A stretch of 50,174 nucleotides of DNA, taken from assembly GCA_020025255.1 (NCBI GenBank), contig JAHHSK010000005.1, forward strand, positions 1-50,174, in the 5' to 3' direction. A model generated the notes under the pieces. It searched no databases, was not told the DNA's origin, and saw only the letters and a program-made list of their open reading frames with translations. The stretch is from Ruthenibacterium sp. GTDB lineage: Bacteria > Bacillota > Clostridia > Oscillospirales > Ruminococcaceae. The position numbers and the translations under genes were made by a program. This document shows positions 32,031 to 41,351 of the stretch, piece by piece (position 1 is the stretch's first letter; the number at the start of each line of letters is the position of its first letter).

Positions 32031-32807
32031 CTATACCCCCCGGAAATGCCACAGCAAAATACTGCCCGCAACCGCCGCGTTCAGCGATTCCACCCCGGGC
32101 GACATGGGAATGCGCACAGCCTGATGCGCCGATTGGATCGTTTGCTCGGTAAGGCCGTTTCCTTCATTCCCGATTAGAACCGCCGCACCGTGCAGCTGTT
32201 CAGTATTCACGGTTTCCAGCGGGACAGAACCGCGCAGCGCCGCCGCAAAACTCGGAATACCGTTTTCGGAAAAAGCTGCAATGGCCGATGCGGTATCTTT
32301 TTCAAGAATCACATCCACCTTTGCAAGCGCACCCATAGAAGCGCGGGACGCCTTGGGCGAAAACGGATCGGCACAATCCGCGCACAAAACGGCACCGGTA
32401 AAGCCAAAAGCGGCGGCACTTCGCAACAGCGCGCCCACATTCGCCGGATCCTGCACATGCTCCATACAAACATAGCGTCCCCCTGCGTGAATATCCCGCA
32501 GCGTTTTTATGCTGCGCGGAAAAACACAGAACAGCCCTTGCGGTGTTTTCGTATCCGAAAGCTTCGCGGCAACCCCTTCGGTGATCCAGAAATGCCGTCC
32601 GCCCAGCTGTTCGAGCTCTGGATGTGCATCCAGAAGTTTCTGCGTAACATAGACCTCTTGCGGCACAAGTACCGCCGCAAGATCGGTGCACAATCGCAGC
32701 CCTTCTGCAAAAAACGATCCTTCCTGCTGGCGTACCGCACCGGAATCGCGCAGTCTGCACACGCGTTTTATCCGTTCATTATCACGGCTTGTAATCGTTT
32801 CTGCCAT
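32031..32807 (-). CDS. TrmH/SpoU-family RNA methyltransferase
   Basis: SPOUT-class 2'-O-ribose methyltransferase, 258 residues, probably acting on rRNA. An N-terminal substrate-binding domain (TSRDNERIKRVCRLRD, and EGSFFAEGLRLC) is followed by the knotted catalytic domain, with VCMEHVQDPANVGALLRSAAAFG (motif 1), VLIGNEGNGLTEQ (motif 2) and VRIPMSPGVESLNAAVAGSI (motif 3). The longer frame starts 28 codons earlier, but AAAGGGGAACC stands before the ATG at 32807 and the protein family starts there. A position downstream of infC-rpmI-rplT is usual. The exact nucleotide modified is unknown. Confidence 0.92.
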   Translation of the reverse strand: MAETITSRDNERIKRVCRLRDSGAVRQQEGSFFAEGLRLCTDLAAVLVPQEVYVTQKLLDAHPELEQLGGRHFWITEGVAAKLSDTKTPQGLFCVFPRSIKTLRDIHAGGRYVCMEHVQDPANVGALLRSAAAFGFTGAVLCADCADPFSPKASRASMGALAKVDVILEKDTASAIAAFSENGIPSFAAALRGSVPLETVNTEQLHGAAVLIGNEGNGLTEQTIQSAHQAVRIPMSPGVESLNAAVAGSILLWHFRGV

Positions 32808-32889
32808 GCTTGGTTCCCCTTTCTTTCTTGTCCGGCCGGGTCGAATTTTCTGCTTTTTGCATGCCGCCCGGCCGTTTTGCGCACTGCCC

Positions 32890-32933
32890 AAAAAACAAAG
32901 CGACGCCCGGGCACAGTGTGCACGGGCGTACGC
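32890..32933 (-). terminator. Terminator of infC-rpmI-rplT
   Basis: On the minus strand a GC-rich stem (32900-32909 with 32923-32933, one bulge) is followed by a T-rich tract (complement of 32890-32899), six bases after the rplT stop. Confidence 0.8.
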
Positions 32934-32938
32934 AAAGA

Positions 32939-33295
32939 TTATTTCGCTGCTTTCTTTGCAGTTTCAACAAGTGCAGAGAAGCTTGCCGGATCATGGATCG
33001 CCATTTCAGAAAGCATCTTGCGGTTGAGTTCGATGCCGCTTTTCTTCAAGCCATTCATAAATGCAGAGTAATTGATGCCTTCCGCACGGCAGGCTGCATT
33101 GATACGGGTAATCCACAGGCTGCGGAAATCACGCTTTTTCTGCTTGCGGCCGACGAAAGCGTAGTTGCCGCTCTTCATGACCTGCTGTTTTGCCATCTTG
33201 AAGTGGGTGGATTTGCTGCCCCAGTAGCCCTTGGCAAGCTTCAGGGTCTTTTTTCTTCTTTTACGCGTCATCACAGCGCCTTTGATACGTGCCAT
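32939..33295 (-). CDS. rplT: 50S ribosomal protein L20
   Basis: Early-assembly large-subunit protein, 118 residues, the standard size (MARIKGAVMTRKRRKKTLKL, KGYWGSKSTHFKMAKQ and WITRINAACR). In Firmicutes L20 also binds the infC leader to repress its own operon, and such a leader is seen here. Last gene of infC-rpmI-rplT, before a terminator. Confidence 0.98.
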   Translation of the reverse strand: MARIKGAVMTRKRRKKTLKLAKGYWGSKSTHFKMAKQQVMKSGNYAFVGRKQKKRDFRSLWITRINAACRAEGINYSAFMNGLKKSGIELNRKMLSEMAIHDPASFSALVETAKKAAK

Positions 33296-33353
33296 ATTTC
33301 ACAATCTCCTTTAAATGTAAGCTAAGTTGTCGTCTGTCGCCAAGCTGTACTGC

Positions 33354-33557
33354 TTATGCGTACGGCAGCATTCTCTTGACAGCTGCTGCATTCGTCTTAT
33401 CTGCGTAAGAAGGCTTCCGATAGGCGCGTTTCAGCTTGCGCGTTTTGCCGTGCCCGTTGAGCAGGTGGCTGCGGAATGCGTGACCGCGTTTTACCTTACC
33501 GTTTTTTGTCAGCTTGAAGCGTTTCTTCGCACCGGAATGTGTTTTCATCTTAGGCAT
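33354..33557 (-). CDS. rpmI: 50S ribosomal protein L35
   Basis: 67-residue basic protein, MPKMKTHSGAKKRFKLTKNG, the usual L35 start. It lies between infC (14 bases) and rplT (58 bases), with GGAGG before the ATG. Nothing unusual. Confidence 0.98.
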   Translation of the reverse strand: MPKMKTHSGAKKRFKLTKNGKVKRGHAFRSHLLNGHGKTRKLKRAYRKPSYADKTNAAAVKRMLPYA

Positions 33558-33571
33558 TTTAAAGTTCCTCC

Positions 33572-34096
33572 TTAATTTTGCTTTGCGGGAGCGGGGGCAA
33601 GGAACATCTGCATGCTCCGACCCTCCAATTTCGGCTGCTTTTCCACAACGGCTTCCGGCAGAGATGCTGCAAAACGCTGCTGGACCTCAAGACCCAGATT
33701 GGTATGAGCCATCTCACGGCCGCGGAAACGAATGGACACCTTCACCTTATCGCCTTTTGCAAGAAACTTTCTTGCCTGGCCGACCTTGGTGTTGAAGTCG
33801 TTCGTATCGATGTTGAGGGAAAGACGAATCTCCTTGATGTCTACGGTTTTCTGATTTTTCTTCGCTTCTTTGTCACGTTTTTGCATTTCAAAGCGATACT
33901 TGCCGTAATCCATGAGTTTGCACACAGGCGGCTGTGCCTGCGGGGCAATCTTTACGAGATCGAGATTTTTTTCTTCCGCTTTTGCAAGTGCATCGCGTGT
34001 AGCCATGATGCCAAGCTGAGCGCCGTCCGCATCAATAACGCGTACCTCTCTATCGCGAATGCCTTCATTGATTTCCATTTCTTTCTTGCCGCTAAT
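33572..34096 (-). CDS. infC: Translation initiation factor IF-3 (AUU start)
   Basis: Binds the 30S subunit, checks start-codon pairing and prevents early subunit joining. 174 residues: N-domain (EINEGIRDREVRVIDADGAQ, GIMATRDALAKAEEKNLDLV), linker YGKYRFEMQKRDKEAKKNQ and C-domain (VDIKEIRLSLNIDTNDF). The first ATG (34078) has no ribosome site. Six codons upstream in frame an ATT at 34094-34096 sits nine bases from a perfect GGAGG (34106-34110), and the added residues (I-S-G-K-K-E) resemble the Bacillus start. AUU starts are the known means by which IF-3 limits its own synthesis. The gene heads infC-rpmI-rplT and has a long terminator-bearing leader. Confidence 0.95.
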   Translation of the reverse strand: MSGKKEMEINEGIRDREVRVIDADGAQLGIMATRDALAKAEEKNLDLVKIAPQAQPPVCKLMDYGKYRFEMQKRDKEAKKNQKTVDIKEIRLSLNIDTNDFNTKVGQARKFLAKGDKVKVSIRFRGREMAHTNLGLEVQQRFAASLPEAVVEKQPKLEGRSMQMFLAPAPAKQN

Positions 34097-34110
34097 CGTA
34101 AAGCACCTCC

Positions 34111-34280
34111 AACTAATTTGGTTGCGGCGAGGATGCCCCGCCTGTTAAAAAAGTGCGGCTTACTGGAAAGTAAACCGCACTGTTCAGACAAAATCACACA
34201 CTTTGCGTGTATGTTCGTATGAACCCGCCGCCTTAGGCAGACAAGGTGAGCACGGTACTTGCCACTGCTACTTTATTTAC
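34111..34280 (-). promoter_or_regulatory. infC leader, probable L20-type attenuation leader
   Basis: The transcript from the promoter at 34287-34315 has about 180 bases before infC, with an intrinsic terminator at 34147-34180 in its path. The upstream part contains pairing segments (for example GCACGG near 34240 and CGCCGCC near 34230) that could form an alternative fold. In Bacillus this leader is controlled by L20 through premature termination. The overall layout matches; I did not align it to the family model. Confidence 0.6.
34147..34180 (-). terminator. Attenuator terminator in the infC leader
   Basis: On the minus strand a 12-bp stem (34169-34180 with 34153-34164, one G-U pair), loop TTCC, then six T (complement of 34147-34152). 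It lies about 50 bases before the AUU start, so it must be bypassed for expression. Confidence 0.85.
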
Positions 34281-34286
34281 CTAGAT

Positions 34287-34315
34287 AGTATACCTCACTT
34301 ATTCCGGGAAGTCAA
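34287..34315 (-). promoter_or_regulatory. Promoter of infC-rpmI-rplT
   Basis: On the minus strand TTGACT (34310-34315), 17 bp and TATACT (34287-34292): 5/6 and 5/6 matches at ideal spacing. It lies 10 bases from the addA stop. Confidence 0.75.
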
Positions 34316-34325
34316 TAGCTTTTTC

Positions 34326-37300
34326 TCATCTTTTATCTTCTTTTTCTTCGCGCGCTGCATGGGATGAGCCGCGGCTTTGGATCGGCACATCGATTTCCTG
34401 TCCCAGAGAAAATGCATAGATCGTGCAACGCTTCACCTGCACTCCAAGGCGCTTTTCGATCGCTGCGCGATACAAAAGCAGCTGCTTTGCATATGCCTTG
34501 CAGAATTGCGCCGGTGTTTTTGCGCGGTCAGTCTTATAATCCACGATTTCCGCCGTATCCCCATTTACGATCACCGCATCCGCGATGCCCTGCACGAGCA
34601 CAGGCTGATACCAGAATTTTTCCGGCAGCGTCTCATCCACATATTTTGCGGGAACCGATGTAATGAAATCATATTCCCGCAGCAGGCTGCCGGCTGTGCG
34701 CATCCGCTGTGCAAGATCGCTCTGCAAAAAGGTGCGCATGCACGCCTGATCCAGCTGCTGCATCAATTCTTCTTCGATCCAGCCGCCCTTGGTCAGCCGT
34801 TCCAGCTCTGCCGCAAGATCGTTTGCCGCCGCTGCAAGATCTGCAAATTGAAGCACCACATGCATTGCCGTGCCCCGTTCTGCTGCCGTCATACCCTCTT
34901 TATACAAAAAAGCCGGACGCGCCAAAATCGGCTCCGATGTGCCGTGCACCAGCAGCGAAACACTCATCTTTGCGGGCAGGGTGCACAATGGCGCCTGCTC
35001 ATACTGCTTTGCAAAATTAGCCAGCAGCTCCTGTTCCAGTGCTTTATCCGGCGGCGCGTTTCGAACGAAACCTTCCGGCTCGTTCTGCACCTTTTGTGTC
35101 GGCGCCTGCACAATTTGCGCCATCATATGCCCTTGTGCAGGGTAAATCGGCAAAAGGGCGGCATCCGCAGTTCGGCGCAGTTCGCCGCAATCCGGATGCA
35201 GCAGCGCCGCAGTACACAGCCAATCCGCAAAACACGTCGCCTGCGAAAGCCCGTATGCATCGGCGCCCGCCGAACCGGCAAGGGAAGTTGCAATTTTAGT
35301 CAGTGTGCGCACCGGGTCACGCAGCGGGGCGGTTACAATCAGCTTGTCGCGCGCTCTTGTCAGCGCAACATACAGGATGCGCATTTCTTCGCTGACGGAT
35401 TCTTCTCTCTGCGCCATACGCACCGCGCGGTGCGGCACCGTAGGATACAGCCCGCCTGCACCCGCCCGCAGCGTCATCCCCAAGCCCAGCTGCGGATGGA
35501 ACAACACCGCATCCGATGTGTCGCGCAAATTGAAGCGGCGCGCAGTATCCGCAAGGATGACCACCGGAAATTCCAATCCCTTGGAGCGGTGGATCGTCAT
35601 CACCGAAACCGCCCCCTGCGGCAGTGCAGGGGCAGCGGCGCTGTGCACGGCACCGCTTTCCAAGGCACTGTCTACCAGCCGCAGGAATGCCGAAAGCCCG
35701 CCCGTACCGCCTTGATCTGCTGCCGCCGCCCATGCGGTAAAGCTGCGCAGCGTTTCCCTGCGCGCCGGCCCGTTTTCCATAGCGCCAACTGCGGCAAAAT
35801 AATGAGTGCGGGCGAAGATTTCCGTACAGAGTTCTTCCACCGATGCGGTTGCCGCAAGACGGCGCAGCGCACGCAGTGTTTCCAAAAAAGCTTTTGCCTT
35901 GCCTTCTTTGCTTTTCAGCAGTGCTGCGTACAGGCTTGCGGACGGACAATCTGCACGCAGTTTCGTCAAATCATCCGGCGTAAACGAAAACATCACCGAT
36001 ACCAGCACCGCCGCAAGGCTGATATCCTGTGCCGGGTTATCAATCACGCGCAGGAAGGAGATCAGCGGCGAAACCTCTGTGGATGTCAGCGGGCTTTCCC
36101 CCGTATCCGCAAAGGAAGGAATCCCGCGGCTTTCAAACTCCGCCGAATACAGTTCAAACGGCGTGCGGCTTCTTAACAGTACGCAGATGTCCCCATATCC
36201 GCATGGGCGCGTTGTGCCGTCTTTGCCGCGCACCGGAAAGCCGCTGTTTACCAGCGTCTGGATTTTTTCCGCCACAGCCGCTGCATCTCCGGCGGCATCC
36301 TGTGCGCTTGTATCCACAAGGATCAGTTCCATCGGCCCGCCGTCGTACCGATCGTTCGTACCCCTTACAAGCATTTCGTTCTGATCATACTGCACTCCGC
36401 CGACCGATTGGTTCATCACACAGCGAAACACATCATTGACCTGCCGTATAATATTATCTGCGCTGCGGAAATTGTGTCCCAGTGTAATGGTTGCCGGATG
36501 TTCCCCTCCCGGCGTATAGGGCGCATAGGCCGCTCGTTTGCTTATGAAAATTTCCGGGCTTGCCAAGCGGAAGCGATAAATGCTCTGCTTGACATCCCCG
36601 ACGAAAAACAAATTCGATTCCTCTTCATTGGCAAGGCAGCGGTACAAAAGCGCCTGCAATGCGTTGGTATCCTGATACTCATCCACAAGCACCGCATCAA
36701 ACTCGCGCGAAATCGCGCGCGCCGTGTTTGTTTTTTTATCATTTTCATCACACAGCAGCCGCAGCGCAAGATGCTCAAGATCGCTGTAATCCAGCAGTTT
36801 ATGCTCCAGCTTATCTTCGTAAAGGCGATTGCCGAATGCTGTTGCCGCACGGGACAAAGCGCGAACAAGCGGCGCGATGCGTTGGCAATCCTGTGCAAAT
36901 TCCTGCTCCGTACACAAAAAGATATCGGTGCGCAGCTGTTCTATGGTATCCTTCACCGCACTGCGAAGTGCCTTTACCGTTTCCATTCCGGCACTCTTAT
37001 ATTTTCGAACCGCCTTGAAGGGCGGCGGTGTGTACGTCTGCGCACAGAGTGCTGCCGCATCCCATTCTCCCTGTTCGATTTTTTCACAAAGCTGTGCAAA
37101 AAACTCCGTATCCGCAGAAAGTGCCGCATTGTACGGTTCGAGTTCCGGCTCGGATGCAATGATCTGCCGGGCGCACCCCAGCATGTGCTGCGCACTTTCC
37201 ACGGCATTTGCTGCACTTTCCAGCATTTTTTTACCCCATACGGTTTCACAAAGCGGAGCCGCGGCTTCATACGCTTTGCAGATCCGCTCCAGCTCCATTT

Positions 37301-37862
37301 CCGGATGCGGCAGTGTGCGGGAAAAATCATACAGCCCCAATACCGCATTCACCGCATCCGTATCGCTGCGCGCTCTTCCGTAAAGCGATGCAAAGGCTCG
37401 AAAGTCCGCATCCTGATACTGTTCTTCCATAACGGCGGAAAGGGCATTCTGGCGCATTGTGTAAAGCTGTGCTTCATCGGCAAGCGCAAAATCCGGCATA
37501 AGCCCTAGCTGTGCAAAATGGCGCTTGATCAGCTGCATGCAAAACGCATCAATAGTACAGATATTGGCACGCCCCAGAAGCATGCGCTGCCGGCGCAGGA
37601 ACACGCTTTCGGGATTCCGCGCCGCCTGCTGCTCCAAGCGCGCTGCAATGCGTGCCCGCAGTTCCTCGGCTGCCGCGCGCGTAAAGGTCACGATCAGCAG
37701 CCGATCCGCCGCAACGGGGTGTTCCAGATCGGTGATATACTGCACGGCGCGTTCCACCAGCACGGCGGTTTTGCCGCTTCCTGCCGCCGCCGAAACAAGC
37801 AGCGTGCCGCCTCGGTCATAAATTGCCGCACTCTGCTCCTGCGTCCACTTCATTTCGCTCAT
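34326..37862 (-). CDS. addA: Helicase-nuclease AddAB, subunit AddA
   Basis: The UvrD-type helicase and nuclease of AddAB, which processes double-strand breaks up to a Chi-like site for RecA loading. 1178 residues. Walker A is AAAGSGKTAVL near 25-35; VDEYQDTNALQ holds the Walker B/DExx site; later helicase motifs include FVGDVKQSIYRFR and TIHRSKGLEFPVV. The C-terminal RecB-type nuclease shows GIADAVIVNGDTAEIVDYKTD with the D...DYK residues. It overlaps addB by four bases and is last in the operon. Confidence 0.97.
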   Translation of the reverse strand: MSEMKWTQEQSAAIYDRGGTLLVSAAAGSGKTAVLVERAVQYITDLEHPVAADRLLIVTFTRAAAEELRARIAARLEQQAARNPESVFLRRQRMLLGRANICTIDAFCMQLIKRHFAQLGLMPDFALADEAQLYTMRQNALSAVMEEQYQDADFRAFASLYGRARSDTDAVNAVLGLYDFSRTLPHPEMELERICKAYEAAAPLCETVWGKKMLESAANAVESAQHMLGCARQIIASEPELEPYNAALSADTEFFAQLCEKIEQGEWDAAALCAQTYTPPPFKAVRKYKSAGMETVKALRSAVKDTIEQLRTDIFLCTEQEFAQDCQRIAPLVRALSRAATAFGNRLYEDKLEHKLLDYSDLEHLALRLLCDENDKKTNTARAISREFDAVLVDEYQDTNALQALLYRCLANEEESNLFFVGDVKQSIYRFRLASPEIFISKRAAYAPYTPGGEHPATITLGHNFRSADNIIRQVNDVFRCVMNQSVGGVQYDQNEMLVRGTNDRYDGGPMELILVDTSAQDAAGDAAAVAEKIQTLVNSGFPVRGKDGTTRPCGYGDICVLLRSRTPFELYSAEFESRGIPSFADTGESPLTSTEVSPLISFLRVIDNPAQDISLAAVLVSVMFSFTPDDLTKLRADCPSASLYAALLKSKEGKAKAFLETLRALRRLAATASVEELCTEIFARTHYFAAVGAMENGPARRETLRSFTAWAAAADQGGTGGLSAFLRLVDSALESGAVHSAAAPALPQGAVSVMTIHRSKGLEFPVVILADTARRFNLRDTSDAVLFHPQLGLGMTLRAGAGGLYPTVPHRAVRMAQREESVSEEMRILYVALTRARDKLIVTAPLRDPVRTLTKIATSLAGSAGADAYGLSQATCFADWLCTAALLHPDCGELRRTADAALLPIYPAQGHMMAQIVQAPTQKVQNEPEGFVRNAPPDKALEQELLANFAKQYEQAPLCTLPAKMSVSLLVHGTSEPILARPAFLYKEGMTAAERGTAMHVVLQFADLAAAANDLAAELERLTKGGWIEEELMQQLDQACMRTFLQSDLAQRMRTAGSLLREYDFITSVPAKYVDETLPEKFWYQPVLVQGIADAVIVNGDTAEIVDYKTDRAKTPAQFCKAYAKQLLLYRAAIEKRLGVQVKRCTIYAFSLGQEIDVPIQSRGSSHAAREEKEDKR

Positions 37863-40800
37863 CCTTGCCCGTCCTCCTTATCCAAAGGCGCGTCATGCTC
37901 TGCCTCAAACACATGCTGGGGCGCTGTTACTTTCTTTTCTCCGCGCCCGTCCTCATGCAGGCAGATCGCACGGTAATCACAGACCGTGCACGGGCTGGCC
38001 TCCTGCGTACACAAGGGCACGGCATCAATTTGTCCTTCATACAATCCGCCCGCCATTTGTGCGACCAGTGTTTCCAAATGCATTTCGATTCGATCCAGCT
38101 TATCTTTTTGTGCAATCTTTCCGCTTGCGAGCCTTTTGCCCGTTTTGCCGAATTTACAGGGTACATATTTCCCGGTGGAATCCCGATCCATGCCCTTGAG
38201 CACCACTTCATCATCCAGCACCAAGCCGTCCACACGGTATTCCAGTGAATCGCTCACTTCGTGCCGCGGTTCCGTCTTAGGGCGCGGATCCCCGGAAAGA
38301 TACAGCACACCGGCGGGCTGCACATCCGGATCCTGCCTGCGCGCATAGCGGCACACCATAAACAGATATAACAGCATCTGTGTGTTCAGCCCGCAGTACA
38401 CTTCGTCCAGACGGAACGTTTTGCTGCCGGTTTTATAATCCACTACGCGCAGATAATTTCGTCCGCCGCGCTGCATCAAATCCACACGGTCGATCTTTCC
38501 CTGTACGCGCACCGTATGGCCTTCTTTTGTTTTTACGCACAGCGGCGGGATCGCGCCCTGCTGTATGCCGATTTCCTGTTCGAACGCAACCGGATGAAAA
38601 TCACTCTGCGCCTGTTCTTTCTGCAAATAGAGCAAAAGCTGTGTCACTCCATTTTTCATCCGTTCGATAAAATATTCAAAGCGTTCTCCTCCTGCGGGCA
38701 TATTTTTTTCAACATAGCTGTCCGCAATGCTGCCGGCAAGTGCGGAAAGCTCTTCCTTTTTCAAATCCGCAAACGAAGCACCTGCCGTGCGCAGAACCTG
38801 CTCCAAAATATAATGCACCAGGCTGCCGCTTTCCAGCGGGGAAAGTTCCGCCCGCTTTCGGGGGCGGATGCGCAGCACATATTGCAGAAAATAGGAAAAA
38901 TGGCAGCGGTAATACTGTTCCACCCGGGTCGGTGAAATCGTCATTTCACTGCCCAGCAGTTCGCTTAACGTCATGGTATCCTCTGCCTTGAACTGCATCG
39001 GCCGCGAGGCCCGCTGCATGGCATCCAGGCTCATCGCAGTGGTTTTATCCAGGGAAAGCGCAGAAAAAAGCGCCGCTGCTTTTGGAGTATCTTCGCGATA
39101 CATGCCGCCCAAAAGATCCAACGCTGCCGCCGGTGTCGGTGCGCGCTGTGCCGTTGTCAGCACATCGGCCGGTGGATCGAGCGTCTCCATAAGCGGCATC
39201 AACGCCGATGCCGGCGGCGTGCTGCCGCATTCGGGTGAAATATAGCTGACATACAGTGCTCTTGCCGGGGCAGTCAAGGCACGATAAAAGAACATTTGTT
39301 CCAAAAGCGACCGATTTTCAAAGCTGCCCGGCATTTCCACCCCGTTGCGCACCAGCAGATCTCGGTCGGCATGAGACAGCAGCCCGCTTGCTCCGAGCAG
39401 TTTTGGGAATCCGCCTTCATTCACACCGAGAACAAAGCACACCTGCGGGTCATCCAGACGCATGCGGTCTGCGGTTGTAACAATTACGGCATCCTGCGTC
39501 TGCGGCACATGCCCAAGATCCGTTGCCCGCAGCAGCAATGCAAAAAGCTCGGCATATTCCGATGCCGTTACTTCATCCTGTCCCAAAAGCTGTTCCATTT
39601 GCCCCAGCAGCTTCATCATGTTTTCCCACGCACTGTAAACCGCACGGGAACGCGGCACATCGCCCGCCGCTTCAAATTCCTGCGCCATACGGATGGTGTT
39701 TGCATCGCCGCCGAAGGATTCCAGCAGCAGATACAGCTGCTTTGAAATCTGCGCCGCCGTTCCGCCGAGCGCGGCATTTCGGAAGGTCTGAAGCCGTTCG
39801 ACGATCGTGCTGCGCAGGCTTTCCAATTCTTCCAGCTGCTTTTTCACCGATTCATTCATTTCACCGCCAAAGCCCTCCGGGCTTTTTTCAAACGGAGCAC
39901 GCCAATCTTGCGCCTTGAGCTGCCATGTGTATGCATAATTTTCCAGCTGCGCGATTTGTTCCGGCGTAAACCCGCACAAATCGGTCTTAAGCATGCGCAG
40001 GATTGATTCCGTAGTGATCCCGCGGGAAAGCATCTCCAGCGCCGCTGTAAAAAAGGCAGCCAGCGCGGTATGCTCAGGGCTGGTCGTTTCATCGCTGAAG
40101 TATGGAATCCCTGCCAGGGAAAATTCATACTGGATCGGTGCCGCATAGTGTTCCATTTCGCGGCAAATCACTGCGATTTGCCCATACCGAAGCTCCTGCT
40201 GCTGCACCAGTGCCGCAATTCGGCAGGCTACCGCCTTGCATTCCTCATAGATGCCAGCAGCCGGCGTAACATAAAATCCGCTGCTTTCACCGGGTATCCG
40301 TTCGGAATATGCCAGCTGTTCATTCACATTCAAAAGGCCCGGAACGTTTTTATGCCGGATATCCACGCCCATGATTTTGGGTGCTGCTACCGCAACACCG
40401 TTTTTTTCCGCAATGCGCCGCAGCGTTTGCGCCGTTTTTTTCACCGGGCTGAACAAACCAAGGCCTGCCTGCTCATCCGCAAGGCTATCACAGCAAAGAG
40501 CCACCGTACAGGCTTGTGCCTCCACCAGCTTTTCCAGCATTTGATATTCCGGTGCTGTAAATCCATCGAAATTATCAATATACACCGCTGTATCCTGCAG
40601 GATATCCGGGCATAAGCGCTGTGCTGCCACGGCAATGCGATCCGAAGGATCCATGGCACTTGCCCCGATCACCGTTTCATAGGCTGCAAAAATCAATCCC
40701 AGCTCTCGCAGTTTTGCCCCCTGTTCCCCCTGCGTTTGCGCAGCAGACAGCAATACCGATGCATCTGCGCCTGCCGTCTTCAATTCCTTGATCGCATCGG

Positions 40801-41158
40801 CACACATACTGCAAAATCCTGTATTATGCCGCTGTCTGCCATAAATATTCAATTCATCGCCCAGCGTATCCATAGCACGGCGCACCGCTACTGTGCGTGC
40901 GGCATCCGTAAGCGTCTTGATCGCCGTACCGCCGAAAAGCCGAAGCACATACTCGGCATAGCTGGTAAAGCTGTATACTTTTGCATACGCACCAAGTGCA
41001 TCGCCTAAAGCACGGTACACCATGGTTTCTGCGGAGGATGAAAACTGTTCCGGCACAATCAGCACACTTTTCCTGTGTGCTGCTGCACGCACTTTCATCT
41101 CTGCCATGATCCAGCCCGTTTTTCCCGTGCCGGAAATCCCCAATATCAGTTGCAGCAT
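37859..41158 (-). CDS. addB: Helicase-nuclease AddAB, subunit AddB
   Basis: 1099-residue partner of AddA, with a degenerate helicase part and a second nuclease. Walker A is GISGTGKTG near residue 8. The nuclease block has GKIDRVDL and VVDYKTG (D907, K909). Four cysteines expected to bind a 4Fe-4S cluster clamp this domain: C752 in YYRCHFSYF and C1057, C1060, C1066 in PCTVCDYRAIC. CAGGAGGACG precedes the ATG. addB-addA order and overlap are typical for Firmicutes. The upstream promoter is uncertain, and a possible small gene ends 24 bases before. Confidence 0.97.
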   Translation of the reverse strand: MLQLILGISGTGKTGWIMAEMKVRAAAHRKSVLIVPEQFSSSAETMVYRALGDALGAYAKVYSFTSYAEYVLRLFGGTAIKTLTDAARTVAVRRAMDTLGDELNIYGRQRHNTGFCSMCADAIKELKTAGADASVLLSAAQTQGEQGAKLRELGLIFAAYETVIGASAMDPSDRIAVAAQRLCPDILQDTAVYIDNFDGFTAPEYQMLEKLVEAQACTVALCCDSLADEQAGLGLFSPVKKTAQTLRRIAEKNGVAVAAPKIMGVDIRHKNVPGLLNVNEQLAYSERIPGESSGFYVTPAAGIYEECKAVACRIAALVQQQELRYGQIAVICREMEHYAAPIQYEFSLAGIPYFSDETTSPEHTALAAFFTAALEMLSRGITTESILRMLKTDLCGFTPEQIAQLENYAYTWQLKAQDWRAPFEKSPEGFGGEMNESVKKQLEELESLRSTIVERLQTFRNAALGGTAAQISKQLYLLLESFGGDANTIRMAQEFEAAGDVPRSRAVYSAWENMMKLLGQMEQLLGQDEVTASEYAELFALLLRATDLGHVPQTQDAVIVTTADRMRLDDPQVCFVLGVNEGGFPKLLGASGLLSHADRDLLVRNGVEMPGSFENRSLLEQMFFYRALTAPARALYVSYISPECGSTPPASALMPLMETLDPPADVLTTAQRAPTPAAALDLLGGMYREDTPKAAALFSALSLDKTTAMSLDAMQRASRPMQFKAEDTMTLSELLGSEMTISPTRVEQYYRCHFSYFLQYVLRIRPRKRAELSPLESGSLVHYILEQVLRTAGASFADLKKEELSALAGSIADSYVEKNMPAGGERFEYFIERMKNGVTQLLLYLQKEQAQSDFHPVAFEQEIGIQQGAIPPLCVKTKEGHTVRVQGKIDRVDLMQRGGRNYLRVVDYKTGSKTFRLDEVYCGLNTQMLLYLFMVCRYARRQDPDVQPAGVLYLSGDPRPKTEPRHEVSDSLEYRVDGLVLDDEVVLKGMDRDSTGKYVPCKFGKTGKRLASGKIAQKDKLDRIEMHLETLVAQMAGGLYEGQIDAVPLCTQEASPCTVCDYRAICLHEDGRGEKKVTAPQHVFEAEHDAPLDKEDGQG

Positions 41159-41182
41159 TTTGATCGTCCTCCTGTTTGCAGC

Positions 41183-41351
41183 TTATCCACCTATATATTT
41201 TACCAATCCTGCTGGTGTAAAATCCCCGCTTATCTTTTCCTGTTGGCTCACAGCACCGATATCCGTCCCGCTTGTGCTGCCGGCCGTCTGCCGCTCATTC
41301 TTCGCGCCGGTGCGCTGAGCCGCCCGGCTTCGGCTTTTTCCCTTCTGTCAT
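41183..41351 (-). other. Possible small gene before addB, broken by one frame change
   Basis: From GTG at 41251 to TAA at 41183 an open frame reads VSQQEKISGDFTPAGLVKYI plus two glycines, with protein-like composition. The same frame stays open upstream to 41351, where an ATG (41349-41351) lies in the neighbouring frame (MTEGKKPKPGG). Skipping one base in the G3A5 run (41335-41342) would fuse both into a 55-residue protein starting MTEGKSRSR. An extended -10 (TGATATGAT, 41391-41399) lies upstream, and the addB ribosome site follows the stop. No family was recognised. It may be a true small gene with a sequence error, a decayed gene or chance. Confidence 0.25.
41192..41221 (-). promoter_or_regulatory. 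Candidate promoter of addB-addA
   Basis: On the minus strand TTTACA (41216-41221), 18 bp and TATATA (41192-41197), 34 bases before the addB ATG. A fair match, but AT-rich surroundings make it uncertain. The rest of 41252-41597 holds the palindrome and small reading frame listed separately and no recognised RNA gene. Confidence 0.4.

Noticed and set aside
32834..32873. GGCCGGG/CCCGGCC inverted repeat in the leader of the TrmH-type gene
   Set aside because: Only 7 bp with a 26-base loop and no T tract on the transcribed side; the true terminator lies at 32890-32933.
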